Source: Solitalea lacus
Lineage (GTDB): Bacteria; Bacteroidota; Bacteroidia; Sphingobacteriales; Sphingobacteriaceae
Assembly: GCF_022014595.1 (NCBI RefSeq)
Contig: NZ_CP091740.1
Span: 2,344,200 to 2,408,199, forward strand
Reading direction: 5' to 3'
Length of the DNA: 64,000 bases
Shown here piece by piece: positions 53,567-61,850 of the stretch. Position numbers and translations under genes: made by a program. Within the stretch, counting starts at the first letter, position 1. Every line of letters begins with the position of its first letter. Below the pieces are notes generated by a model. That model searched no databases and was not told the origin of the DNA. It saw only the letters and a program-made list of their open reading frames with translations.

Positions 53567-54975
53567 CACAACTATCCGAAAGTCCAAAATTAAAAAAGGC
53601 GAAAAAAGTCCAAATTTGAGGTGACCAAACTTCAAAAGATGAGCCTTTTTCGCCGCACCAAAAATAATGATAAACCTTTAATCCGCCAGATAATTGATTT
53701 AATTCCTCGTTATCTACTGAATCAATCCATTAAGAAATATCATAGTGATAAATACTGCCATAAATACAAGACTTACGACCATTTAGTCGCGCTTTTGTTC
53801 GGACAGCTGTGTAAATGCAGCACTTTGGAGGATATTTCGGTGGGCATCGGAGTATCCGAAACCTTCATTAAAGACCTCGGATTGCAGCAAAGCCCCGCCA
53901 AAAGCACCATGAGCGATGGAAATAAAAAACGCAACTGGCAAGTGTTTGACCATCTTTATACGGCCCTGTTGAAGCATTACGGCAGCAGCCTGAGTAAATA
54001 CTCCAATCAGCAAATTGTGGAGGAAGTCAAAGACAAAACCCTGTTGATTCGAGATAGCAGCACGATTAGCGTTTGTTTAAGCATGTTTGACTGGGCAAAG
54101 TTTCGGACAGCTAAAGGAGGTCTTAAAATCCACACCCAATGGGATGAAAGCATGATGTTGCCCAACCTGGTCAACATCAGCCAGGCCCAAACGCATGACA
54201 GCAAAGGTTTCGAACAAACTATCTTTCCAAAGGATACCATCATCCTGGAAGACAAGGGCTATTGGGATTATGAGGTAATCCTGGCCAGCATAAAAGCTCA
54301 AAACACCTTTGTCACCCGCATAAAGGACAATACGGTATATGAAGTGATCGAAGAACTGGAGCTGCCTGAGCAGGAAGACCAACACATACTAAAGGACGAA
54401 TTGATTCATTTAACCGGCACGAAAGCAAAAGCCAACAGGCTATCGCTAGAGATTCTGCGAAGAGTGGTGGTGTTTGATCAGGAAAACAATCTGCAGCTGG
54501 AAATCATCACCAATAATACTACCTGGAAGGCTGCCACCATTGCCGCCCTTTACAAACGCCGCTGGGATATTGAAATATTTTTCAAACAACTCAAACAAAA
54601 CCTGAATGTTAAAACATTCATCGGCACGAGTGAAAACGCCGTTAAATCGCAAATCTTTGTAGCCCTGATCACCTACCTGCTGTTGGAACTGCTCAGAAGA
54701 GTGAAAGCCAAAGGCAGAACCGCCTTTTCCAACTTTGTAGAGAAAATCCGTATCTGCCTGTGCTATTACCTGACCCTTGATTATGTGATTGAACGAATAC
54801 AGCCCCTCGTCCGAAGTATCCGTCCGGTACAGGCTACCATGAAAAATGAACGGGAGCATACGCTTTTTGCCACCTGATTCCCTACTTGTTTTCTGCCGTT
54901 TTCATAGCAAAACCCCTGTATTCATTCGCTAAGCCCTTAAATTTAGACGAAATGGAAAAAGTTCGGATGAGTGTG
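53567..54975 (+). mobile_element. IS4-family insertion sequence, complete
   Basis: About 1.4 kb. The ends are CACA...ATCCGAA on the left and its mirror (inverted) on the right, with partial matching between. A 9-bp duplication AAAAATTAT occurs at 53558-53566 and 54976-54984. A single intact transposase gene fills it. It is GC-richer than the host. It inserted between the divergent trpS and plsC genes and broke no coding sequence. Confidence 0.85.
53621..54877 (+). CDS. IS4-family DDE transposase
   Basis: A 418-residue transposase with an N-terminal DUF4372-like domain (FRRTKNNDKPLIRQIIDLIP to about residue 75). The DDE core has the first Asp in LLIRDSSTIS, the second in IILEDKGYWDYEV, and the Glu in RRWDIEIFFKQLKQN (YREK-like region). 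The start may be GTG at 53621 or ATG at 53639. Intact, so potentially active. Several antisense frames inside it are shadows. Confidence 0.93.
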   Translation: MTKLQKMSLFRRTKNNDKPLIRQIIDLIPRYLLNQSIKKYHSDKYCHKYKTYDHLVALLFGQLCKCSTLEDISVGIGVSETFIKDLGLQQSPAKSTMSDGNKKRNWQVFDHLYTALLKHYGSSLSKYSNQQIVEEVKDKTLLIRDSSTISVCLSMFDWAKFRTAKGGLKIHTQWDESMMLPNLVNISQAQTHDSKGFEQTIFPKDTIILEDKGYWDYEVILASIKAQNTFVTRIKDNTVYEVIEELELPEQEDQHILKDELIHLTGTKAKANRLSLEILRRVVVFDQENNLQLEIITNNTTWKAATIAALYKRRWDIEIFFKQLKQNLNVKTFIGTSENAVKSQIFVALITYLLLELLRRVKAKGRTAFSNFVEKIRICLCYYLTLDYVIERIQPLVRSIRPVQATMKNEREHTLFAT

Positions 54976-54984
54976 AAAAATTAT
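54976..54984 (+). repeat. Right 9-bp target duplication of the IS4-family element
   Basis: Reads AAAAATTAT. Confidence 0.75.
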
Positions 54985-55076
54985 AACTAAAACCAGGTAT
55001 AAATAATGAGGATTTAGCTTGAAAACGTATGCAAGTAAAAATTGAGCAAAAGGTTTACACCTAAAGAGCAAAACTA

Positions 55077-55084
55077 TAAATTTG
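55077..55084 (+). promoter_or_regulatory. -7 box (TAAATTTG) for plsC
   Basis: Exact TAnnTTTG ending 4 nt before the GTG start codon at 55089, so the transcript would begin at or near the start codon. Confidence 0.45.
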
Positions 55085-55088
55085 AACC

Positions 55089-55874
55089 GTGATAACATTT
55101 TTAAGAAAACTGCATCTTTACTATTATTTTTTGCTTACAGCTATCGTGTTTTATTTGTTTTATCCTTTTTTTTATTACACATCACGAAAGCCGGACCGTT
55201 ATCAAGCATTGAATTTTTTTAGAAAGATTAATGCGGCATTACCTCTGTTGCTATCAGGTATCTTTTGGCGAATCAAATCTGACACTCCAATAAAAAAAGA
55301 TGCCGTTTATATTTTTTGTCCTAATCATACCTCTTTTTTAGACATACCTATTTTATTGTTGATAGGTAAAGGAAATCATCATTTTATTGGGAAAGCAGAG
55401 CTAAAAGAAAATCCTGTTTTTAAGATATTCTTTGAAACAATAGATATCACAGTTAAAAGGGAAAGTAAGTTGTCGTCATACCGGGCCTTCAAAAAAGCTG
55501 CTGAAAATATTAAAAGGGGCATGAGTCTGATAATTTTTCCAGAAGGTGGAATACTTGATCGTTATCCTCCTCAATTACATCATTTTAAAAGTGGAGCATT
55601 TAGATTGGCAATAGAACAACAAGCACCCATCATTCCTGTAACAATTGCAAATGCATGGCAAGTATTCTTTGATGATGGGAAATTATTTGGTTCTCGTCCG
55701 GGGGTAATTGATATATTTGTACATCAGCCAATTGAAACTGTTGGATTGAAGCCTGAGGAGGATGAATTATTAAAAAACAAAGTTCATCATTTAATAAATA
55801 ACAAATTAAGCGAATATGAAGATCGACAGAAGCGTAGTAGAAAAGATAGCTCACTTAGCCCGGCTAGACGTTGA
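55089..55874 (+). CDS. plsC: 1-acyl-sn-glycerol-3-phosphate acyltransferase
   Basis: A 261-residue membrane-bound acyltransferase. The N-terminus has hydrophobic helices. The HxxxxD motif is NHTSFLD near residue 78, and the FPEGG motif is present (LIIFPEGGILD). It makes phosphatidic acid from lysophosphatidic acid. Start is a GTG, as no other suitable start is near. The last 59 nt overlap the start of gatC in another frame. Confidence 0.93.
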   Translation: MITFLRKLHLYYYFLLTAIVFYLFYPFFYYTSRKPDRYQALNFFRKINAALPLLLSGIFWRIKSDTPIKKDAVYIFCPNHTSFLDIPILLLIGKGNHHFIGKAELKENPVFKIFFETIDITVKRESKLSSYRAFKKAAENIKRGMSLIIFPEGGILDRYPPQLHHFKSGAFRLAIEQQAPIIPVTIANAWQVFFDDGKLFGSRPGVIDIFVHQPIETVGLKPEEDELLKNKVHHLINNKLSEYEDRQKRSRKDSSLSPARR

Positions 55875-56100
55875 AAACGTGGATGAAAGTGTTGCCGATA
55901 TGAATAAGATTTTGACGTTTATGGAGAAATTGAATGAGTTAGACACTTCAAATGTTGAACCTCTTGTTTATTTGACTGATGATGTAAACGCTTTCCGTCA
56001 GGATATAATCAAACAAGAAATTACACATGAGGAGGCTTTAAAGAATGCCCCAAATGCTGATGAAGATTATTTTAAAGTGGCTAAAGTTATTGAGCAATAA
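55816..56100 (+). CDS. gatC: Asp-tRNA(Asn)/Glu-tRNA(Gln) amidotransferase subunit C
   Basis: A 94-residue small subunit of the GatCAB amidotransferase, which converts misacylated tRNAs. The pattern VVEKIAHLARLDVEN at the start and LEPLVYLTDDVN-like (VEPLVYLTDD) mid-protein fit GatC. It overlaps plsC by 59 nt, so translation may be coupled. gatA and gatB are not in the window. Confidence 0.92.
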   Translation: MKIDRSVVEKIAHLARLDVENVDESVADMNKILTFMEKLNELDTSNVEPLVYLTDDVNAFRQDIIKQEITHEEALKNAPNADEDYFKVAKVIEQ

Positions 56101-56210
56101 ACTAAAGTTTGAAATTTAAAGAGACATTCTGGCTAATTGTAATTTTATTCATACAAATATCCAAAGCATTACTTTTAGTTTAGATTTGATATTGAACAGC
56201 TAAGAAAAAT

Positions 56211-56942
56211 ATGTCGGCCCTAATTTCAATTTCAGATATTGGAAAAAAATATGTTATCGGTTCAGAAGTAATTCATGCTTTGAACTCAGTAACGATGACC
56301 ATTAATAAAGGCGAATTTGTAGCTTTAATGGGGCCATCTGGTTCAGGAAAGTCAACACTTATGAATATCCTGGGTTGCTTGGATACACCATCAAAAGGCC
56401 AATATGTTTTGAATGGAACAGACGTTAGTCGCATGACGGATGATGAACTGGCAGAAGTACGGAATAAGGAAATTGGTTTTGTCTTTCAAACTTTTAACCT
56501 TTTACCTCGCTCTTCTTCTTTAGATAACGTTGCATTACCTCTTGTATATGCGGGAGTAAAAAAAGAAGAGCGTATAGCTCGTGCTCAAAAAGCTTTGGAA
56601 GATGTTGGATTGGGGAATCGTGTTAGTCATAAACCCAATGAACTTTCAGGAGGTCAACGTCAACGCGTAGCTGTGGCTAGAGCGTTGGTGAATAATCCGT
56701 CTATTATCCTTGCAGATGAGCCAACAGGAAACCTCGATACCAAAACTTCGATTGAAATTATGGGACTTATGGAGGAAATTCACAAAAAGGGGAATACCAT
56801 TATTCTGGTTACACACGAGGAGGATATTGCTAAGCATGCTCATCGAATTATTCGTTTACGTGATGGCTTAATTGAAGATGATTATTTAAATACCAATATC
56901 AGAAGTGCGTTGAAGGAAGCTACTGAAATGATTCAGGAATAA
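56211..56942 (+). CDS. ABC transporter ATP-binding protein (LolD/MacB/FtsE-like)
   Basis: A 243-residue ATPase. Walker [10 protein letters not shown] is near residue 43, signature [10 protein letters not shown] near 146, Walker [10 protein letters not shown] near 167. It matches the MacB/LolD group, which exports lipoproteins or small molecules with a permease partner. No permease gene follows here, so it may pair with one elsewhere. Confidence 0.92.
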   Translation: MSALISISDIGKKYVIGSEVIHALNSVTMTINKGEFVALMGPSGSGKSTLMNILGCLDTPSKGQYVLNGTDVSRMTDDELAEVRNKEIGFVFQTFNLLPRSSSLDNVALPLVYAGVKKEERIARAQKALEDVGLGNRVSHKPNELSGGQRQRVAVARALVNNPSIILADEPTGNLDTKTSIEIMGLMEEIHKKGNTIILVTHEEDIAKHAHRIIRLRDGLIEDDYLNTNIRSALKEATEMIQE

Positions 56943-57032
56943 ACTTTATTACATTTTTTTTATATTTTGGTTAGGTTTGAGTTTACCTCTAAATGTAAAA
57001 TCAGACCTAATTTTATTTATAAAGTGTGAGTT

Positions 57033-57581
57033 ATGAAAATATATACTAAAACCGGAGATAAGGGTACAACAGCATTAATTGGCGGAACCCGTGTTGCAAA
57101 ACATCATTTGAGAATTGATTCTTATGGAACGGTTGATGAATTGAATTCATACATAGGGCTAATTAGGGATCAACAGATAAGCGAAGCTTATAAATCGATA
57201 TTAAAGGAGATTCAGGATCGGTTATTTACAGTAGGTGCTTCCCTGGCTTCGGATCCGAATAAGTCAAAAATGATAATTCCTGATTTACATGAATCAGATA
57301 TTACGTTACTTGAGAAGGAAATGGATGAAATGAATAGTCAATTGCCAGAATTAAGACATTTTGTGCTTCCTGGCGGCCATACCACTGTTTCTTTTTGCCA
57401 TTTGGCACGTACTGTTTGTCGTAGAGCTGAGCGCTTAGTAGTTGAGTTAGCTGAAGATGGTACAGTAAATGAGTTGGTAATCAAGTATCTAAATCGATTA
57501 TCAGATTATTTGTTTGTGTTAGCTAGAAAGCTGGCAAAAGATTTGAAGGCTGATGAGTATATTTGGATACCTAGAGTTTAA
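57033..57581 (+). CDS. Cob(I)yrinic acid a,c-diamide adenosyltransferase, PduO type
   Basis: A 182-residue enzyme. The start KIYTKTGDKGTTALIGG holds the ATP-binding segment, SYGTVDELNSYIGL follows, and CRRAERLVVEL is the family mark near residue 130. It adds adenosine to cob(I)alamin to make coenzyme B12. No cobalamin riboswitch is seen upstream. Alone in its unit. Confidence 0.94.
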   Translation: MKIYTKTGDKGTTALIGGTRVAKHHLRIDSYGTVDELNSYIGLIRDQQISEAYKSILKEIQDRLFTVGASLASDPNKSKMIIPDLHESDITLLEKEMDEMNSQLPELRHFVLPGGHTTVSFCHLARTVCRRAERLVVELAEDGTVNELVIKYLNRLSDYLFVLARKLAKDLKADEYIWIPRV

Positions 57582-57665
57582 ATTGATGGGGAATAATTAA
57601 AATTTTCTCCTAATAATTTAATTGTTATAAAAAAAACTTTTTTATCCGAATAATCGTTTTTATTT

Positions 57666-57673
57666 TATATTCG
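57666..57673 (+). promoter_or_regulatory. Possible -7 box (TATATTCG) for the DUF2795 gene
   Basis: One mismatch to TAnnTTTG, 48 nt before the ATG at 57722. Confidence 0.3.
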
Positions 57674-57721
57674 CAAAAAATTAGAAAAATTTCTGTTAAA
57701 CCATATTAAAATCTATTGCCT

Positions 57722-57943
57722 ATGTACTGGACACTAGAATTAGCTTCGCACCTGGAAGATGCACCATGGCCTGCAACCAAAGATGAACTGATTGATTATG
57801 CTATCCGTTCAGGAGCACCTGTTGAGGTAATTGAAAATTTACAGGCACTGGAAGATGACGGCGAACCTTATGAAACTATTGAGGAAGTTTGGCCTGATTA
57901 TCCAACCAAAGACGACTTCTTGTTTAACGAAGACGAATACTAA
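57722..57943 (+). CDS. DUF2795 domain protein
   Basis: About 73 residues, acidic. Matches the small DUF2795 domain: MYWTLELASHLEDAPW, TKDELIDYAIRSGAP and ENLQALEDDGEPYE. Start chosen at the ATG rather than the upstream TTG at 57716. Function unknown. Followed by a terminator. Confidence 0.88.
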   Translation: MYWTLELASHLEDAPWPATKDELIDYAIRSGAPVEVIENLQALEDDGEPYETIEEVWPDYPTKDDFLFNEDEY

Positions 57944-57947
57944 AAAT

Positions 57948-57980
57948 AAAATCCCTGCCTAATAACTGAGCAGGGATTTT
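57948..57980 (+). terminator. Terminator after the DUF2795 gene
   Basis: Eleven-base arms (AAAATCCCTGC and complement), 11-nt loop, then a run of T. Confidence 0.88.
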
Positions 57981-58051
57981 TTTTCAAGCTGCCTGATAGG
58001 CTAATATTATATATTGGGATTATTCTTTGCATTAACTCCCTATGTTTTGTT

Positions 58052-58654
58052 ATGAGTTATACACCTCCACAAATTGATTTCTACGCTTCAAACACTAATT
58101 TCGACAAGCTATATCCACCTAAAATGCAGCAGCTTTCAGGTAAGCATTTTACCCCAATGGCAGTAGCCGTTAAAGCAGCAACTTATTTAGTTGAAGGATC
58201 AGGAGTGAAAATATTGGATATTGGGTCTGGTGTGGGTAAATTTTGTTTAATTGCCGCTAATCGATTTCCTGAAATTCAATTTTACGGTGTTGAAAACAGA
58301 AAGGATTTAATAGATTATGCGGAGGAAGCAAAAGAAACGCTGATGGTAAAAAACGCTCATTTCATACTTAGTGATTTTGCCAAAATCAATTTCTCTAATT
58401 TCGACCATTTCTACTTTTATAATTCGTTTTTTGAAAATTTGGTTGAAGATGAAGATCATCTTTTTGAGGGTTCATTAGGATTATCAGGTGCTTTATATGA
58501 ACGTTATACCAATGTATTGCATACAATTTTTAAGAATAGACCATTAGGTACAAAAATTGTCACTTATCAAAGTTCACATCATGAAATTCCTTCAAATTAT
58601 CAACTAGTTGAATCTCATTTCAATTCCAAGCTTAATTTTTGGGTAAAAGGGTAG
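58052..58654 (+). CDS. Class I SAM-dependent methyltransferase
   Basis: A 200-residue protein. SAM motif I is VKILDIGSGVGKFCLIA near residue 52; motif II FYGVENRKDLI follows. No domain shows the substrate. Its stop is 1 nt from the stop of the convergent reductase gene. Confidence 0.85.
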   Translation: MSYTPPQIDFYASNTNFDKLYPPKMQQLSGKHFTPMAVAVKAATYLVEGSGVKILDIGSGVGKFCLIAANRFPEIQFYGVENRKDLIDYAEEAKETLMVKNAHFILSDFAKINFSNFDHFYFYNSFFENLVEDEDHLFEGSLGLSGALYERYTNVLHTIFKNRPLGTKIVTYQSSHHEIPSNYQLVESHFNSKLNFWVKG

Positions 58655-58655
58655 T

Positions 58656-59711
58656 CTATTGATAGCTGATTTCTATATTATTTTGTGTAGGATGTCCTAC
58701 GCAAAGTAATACTTTTCCCTTGGCTACTTCTTCATCTGTCAAAACTTCATTATAATCCATTTTTACAATACCATTTGTGCAATTAGCCATGCATGTACTA
58801 CACATGCCTGCTCTACAGCTATAGGGTAAATCTAAATGGTTTGCTAGTGCGACATCTAATATAGTTTTGTTGTAGGGAATGCTTAGTACATATTGTTGGG
58901 CTCTAAACTGCAATTTAACCGTATAGGTATTAATGTCTTTAGGAGTGTTTTCACTTTCATCATCATCATCACCTTCTTCGTTAGTTATAAAAAAGGTTTC
59001 GCGTTTAATTTGCGATTTATCAAAACCCATTCCCAATAAGGTTAGTCGACATATATCCATATAGCTCATTGGACCGCAAGTATAAAATAAGGCTTTAGCA
59101 CGTTCATATTCTAAATGTTTTTGAACCAGTTCTTGAATAAGTTGTTTATTTAATCTTGCGCTTAGGAGATTTTGTGATTGACTAAATAGGTTCAGGATTG
59201 TTAAACGATTGGGATATTTCTCACCCCATTTTATCAATTCATCATGAAATAATGCTAATTGATAATGTTTGTTGCTGTAAATTAATACAACTTTTGACTT
59301 ATTTTCGGCAACCAATGCTGTTTTAAGAATTGAAAAAAGTGGTGTAATACCAACGCCTGCTGCAAATAAAAATAGGGTTCGTTCTCTATTGTTCTCCGGC
59401 TGATAAATAAACTGTCCACCAGGGGCAAGAGTTGTGATGAAATCTCCAGTTTTGATCCTATTATAAACCCACCTCGAAAGCTCACCGTTTTCTATCCTTT
59501 TAATCACAATTTTTAAAGGTTCATCAATAAATGGTGAACTGCAAATTGAATAGGAACGTCTGATTTCTCGATTATGCTCCATCCTAATTATTGAAAGAAA
59601 CTGTCCGGATTTGTAATCAGGTATTTTACCTGAAATAGGGGTTAAGGTTAGTTCTACTGCTTCTGCTTCATGTCTTTTTATATCAGAAATCCTAAACTTT
59701 AATTTTGTCAT
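58656..59711 (-). CDS. Ferredoxin reductase-like flavoprotein with C-terminal 2Fe-2S domain (PaaE-like)
   Basis: About 351 residues. FAD domain with RRSYSICSSP; NAD domain with GVGITPLFSI; a C-terminal plant-type 2Fe-2S domain with CRAGMCSTCMANC plus a later Cys. An acidic stretch (EEGDDDDESENTPK) links the reductase and ferredoxin parts. PaaE-like proteins pass electrons from NAD(P)H to oxygenases or desaturases, but no partner is adjacent. The start may be 59720 or 59711 (MTKLKF). Confidence 0.9.
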   Translation of the reverse strand: MTKLKFRISDIKRHEAEAVELTLTPISGKIPDYKSGQFLSIIRMEHNREIRRSYSICSSPFIDEPLKIVIKRIENGELSRWVYNRIKTGDFITTLAPGGQFIYQPENNRERTLFLFAAGVGITPLFSILKTALVAENKSKVVLIYSNKHYQLALFHDELIKWGEKYPNRLTILNLFSQSQNLLSARLNKQLIQELVQKHLEYERAKALFYTCGPMSYMDICRLTLLGMGFDKSQIKRETFFITNEEGDDDDESENTPKDINTYTVKLQFRAQQYVLSIPYNKTILDVALANHLDLPYSCRAGMCSTCMANCTNGIVKMDYNEVLTDEEVAKGKVLLCVGHPTQNNIEISYQ

Positions 59712-59866
59712 ACTATTCAATTTGCTCCTTAACTTTAGCTATTAAATTAACGTTCTTCTTTTTAAAAACATATTTTAAAAACTACTGTTTAAGATTTCAT
59801 CCTCAATATTTACAATATTTTGTTACCTTAAACAATTACGGCGGTGTTTTACTTTATAATCCAACA

Positions 59867-61009
59867 ATGATATCAGAACCAAGTTACCTTGCAGCACGAA
59901 TTGCAGCACCATATATAGAAAAACATTTTGAAAATCATCAGTCAGAAGCACTCATTTCGAATCAAAGTCATTTGGTTGTCGCGCCCTCATCCCAAATGAT
60001 TGAAACAGTCATTGATACTTCTTTTTGGGCCAGCTTACGACATGAAGAAGGAATTCCTCCTAAATTTTCCATTGTCTTATTGCCTCCTGAGTTAGTCGAT
60101 AACCCAATAGTTTTTGAGCATAAGATACGTCTGACTCCCAAAAACATTACCAAATTAGCACCGGCTCTTGAAGGTCCGGGTATTCATTTGGGAGTTTGGT
60201 TTGAAGATAATGAGATGTTTATTTGGGGAACAGTATTTACCATTTCTTTACTATGCTTAGTGCTGGAAGTAATTGAACCGGGATTATTAGTTATTAAGCA
60301 TAAACGATTAGACGGTTTCGGTAAGTTTGTAAACGTTGTAGTTCTCAAAGGCGATGATATTAAAATGGTGGATGAAGAAAGCTTAAGTCTTACCGATTGC
60401 CCTGCCATAATCAACTCACTGAGTGGCATGCCCTTACCGAAATCACAAAATGACGCTGTAAATGTGTTAATAGAATTAGCTGCAAGTATGCGGACTCATA
60501 AAAGGGGAGGGTTACTTTTGGTGGTTCCTGTAAATTCAGAGGAGTGGCGAAATTCTATCGTTCATCCGATTTCTTATCCGATGATAACTGCTCATAATTC
60601 AATTTCATCATTAATGGAACAAGAATCCGAAGCCAGGACAGATACACATTGGCAGGATTCATTCAAGAGGGCGGTTGAAGTAATTGGGGGCATCACGGCA
60701 GTGGACGGAGCAACAATTTTAAATGAAAATTATGAGCTACTTGCTTTTGGAGCAAAGGTGACGAGAGCAGAAAATAGTTTAACAGTTAATGAGGTAATTA
60801 TTACCGAACCCATAGTCGGAGGAGGAGCAGTGCGTATTCATCCTTCACAAAACGGAGGCACACGTCATTTGGCTGCTGCTCAATTTGTTTATGACCAACG
60901 TAATGCAATGGCGTTGGTGGCATCTCAAGATGGCCGTTTTACCATTCTTACATGGTCTGATGAGCTGAACATGGTTCATGCCCATCGTATTGATACTTTA
61001 TTGCTATAA
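59867..61009 (+). CDS. DisA_N-superfamily sensor-like protein (DACNV-like)
   Basis: About 380 residues. The C-terminal ~130 residues resemble the diadenylate cyclase (DisA_N) fold: a DGA motif in AVDGATILN near residue 280 and GGTRHLAAAQFVYD near residue 330. True cyclases have GTRHR, but here the second Arg is Leu, so catalysis is doubtful. The rest (about 1-250) has no known domain, though a hydrophobic stretch TVFTISLLCLVLEVI is present near 125. I recall DisA_N-like DACNV proteins predicted as nucleotide sensors. The ATG at 59867 was chosen, since upstream in-frame codons include non-protein-like text and lie in a divergent spacer with the reductase. Confidence 0.65.
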   Translation: MISEPSYLAARIAAPYIEKHFENHQSEALISNQSHLVVAPSSQMIETVIDTSFWASLRHEEGIPPKFSIVLLPPELVDNPIVFEHKIRLTPKNITKLAPALEGPGIHLGVWFEDNEMFIWGTVFTISLLCLVLEVIEPGLLVIKHKRLDGFGKFVNVVVLKGDDIKMVDEESLSLTDCPAIINSLSGMPLPKSQNDAVNVLIELAASMRTHKRGGLLLVVPVNSEEWRNSIVHPISYPMITAHNSISSLMEQESEARTDTHWQDSFKRAVEVIGGITAVDGATILNENYELLAFGAKVTRAENSLTVNEVIITEPIVGGGAVRIHPSQNGGTRHLAAAQFVYDQRNAMALVASQDGRFTILTWSDELNMVHAHRIDTLLL

Positions 61010-61029
61010 AAGTTATAGTCTAAAAATCA

Positions 61030-61052
61030 AAAAGGCCCTTTGTGGGCCTTTT
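61030..61052. terminator. Bidirectional terminator between the DisA_N-like and histone-like genes
   Basis: Nine-base arms AAAAGGCCC and complement, loop TTTGT, with A-tract left and T-tract right. Confidence 0.88.
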
Positions 61053-61053
61053 C

Positions 61054-61233
61054 TTATTTTTCTTTGTTCTTTACCTCAGTAACTAGATTACGGACTTCCT
61101 GTGCTGCATTTTTAATATCCATCATCGCTTTTCTTAAGCGTGTTCCGGCAGCGCCATTTCCTTTGTCAAAAAATTTGCTTGCATCGTCTTCCGCAGCAGC
61201 AATTAGCTCTTTAAGGTGTTTGAATTTTTCCAT
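61054..61233 (-). CDS. Histone H1-like small protein
   Basis: A 59-residue protein starting MEKFKHLKELIAAAEDDA and ending in EVKNKEK. It matches the short basic histone-H1-like (Hc1-type) proteins often annotated in Bacteroidota, with the AAGTRLRKAMMDIK segment. It would bind DNA and compact the nucleoid. Lysine-rich but not as extreme as chlamydial Hc1. Confidence 0.75.
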   Translation of the reverse strand: MEKFKHLKELIAAAEDDASKFFDKGNGAAGTRLRKAMMDIKNAAQEVRNLVTEVKNKEK

Positions 61234-61578
61234 AAATAATATATGTAAGTTTAAACTGTGTTTGATTGTAAATGTAAGATATAAAATCTCAAATAAAAGT
61301 ATTTAATTATACTTTTTTGTTTTTATTATCTCCTATTAGTTCGTTCCAATCGTTATCAATAACTAAAATACAACGATTTTTTGTAAGATAAAACTGTTAG
61401 TTGTTTTAGGGTTTAATTTTTAAATGGAATATTAAAAAATGAATAAAAAAAGCTTTGTTTTACTCATAATTTATTAAATTATACGGTTGATAATAAGTCA
61501 ATTAAGCATGTTAACAAATTCCGTAATTGATTCTATATTATAGTATTAAGATCATAATTATTATTTAATAAAACTTCC

Positions 61579-61602
61579 AAAACATGATATAGGTCATGTT
61601 TT
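61579..61602 (+). promoter_or_regulatory. CRP/FNR-like operator upstream of ccoS
   Basis: Perfect inverted repeat, arms AAAACATGA and TCATGTTTT, with the 6-bp spacer TATAGG. It has the same geometry as CRP sites (TGTGA-N6-TCACA). It ends 17 nt before the -7 box, so it covers the -33 region, as for a class II activator. An FNR-type oxygen-responsive regulator would fit a cbb3 oxidase. Confidence 0.6.
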
Positions 61603-61619
61603 ATCTTTCAGTACACTAA

Positions 61620-61627
61620 TACTTTTG
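61620..61627 (+). promoter_or_regulatory. -7 box (TACTTTTG) for the cco operon
   Basis: Exact TAnnTTTG, 18 nt before the ccoS ATG. Confidence 0.5.
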
Positions 61628-61645
61628 TGACAATCAGTTGACAAA

Positions 61646-61813
61646 ATGAGCGCGTTAATTATTCTATTGATTATTAGTCTTTTAGTTGCAGTTGGCTTTC
61701 TGATAGCGTTTATTTTCTCCGTTAGAAGTGGTCAGTTTGACGATGATTATACTCCCTCAGTACGCATTCTATTTGATGATACGGAACCAATAAATGAAGA
61801 AAATTTAAATTAA
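61646..61813 (+). CDS. ccoS: Cbb3-type cytochrome oxidase assembly protein CcoS
   Basis: A 55-residue membrane protein. One transmembrane helix (LIILLIISLLVAVGFLIAFI) is followed by FSVRSGQFDD, the CcoS mark, and an acidic tail. CcoS is needed for heme/copper insertion in cbb3 oxidase. It begins the cco operon, 37 nt before ccoNO. Confidence 0.9.
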   Translation: MSALIILLIISLLVAVGFLIAFIFSVRSGQFDDDYTPSVRILFDDTEPINEENLN

Positions 61814-61850
61814 TTATATATAGACACAATTAACTACGCAACAATACAAT

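Larger units (their letters stand above)
61234..61645. other. 412-bp AT-rich intergenic region before ccoS
   Basis: No RNA gene or ORF seen. It holds the start region of the histone-like gene, then the CRP/FNR-like dyad at 61579 and a -7 box at 61620. Confidence 0.7.

Noticed and set aside
53783-54859. Several antisense frames inside the IS4 transposase
   Set aside because: Only shadows of the GC-richer transposase gene.
56943-57032. Cobalamin riboswitch before the adenosyltransferase gene
   Set aside because: Only 90 bp, no B12-box-like or folded region visible.
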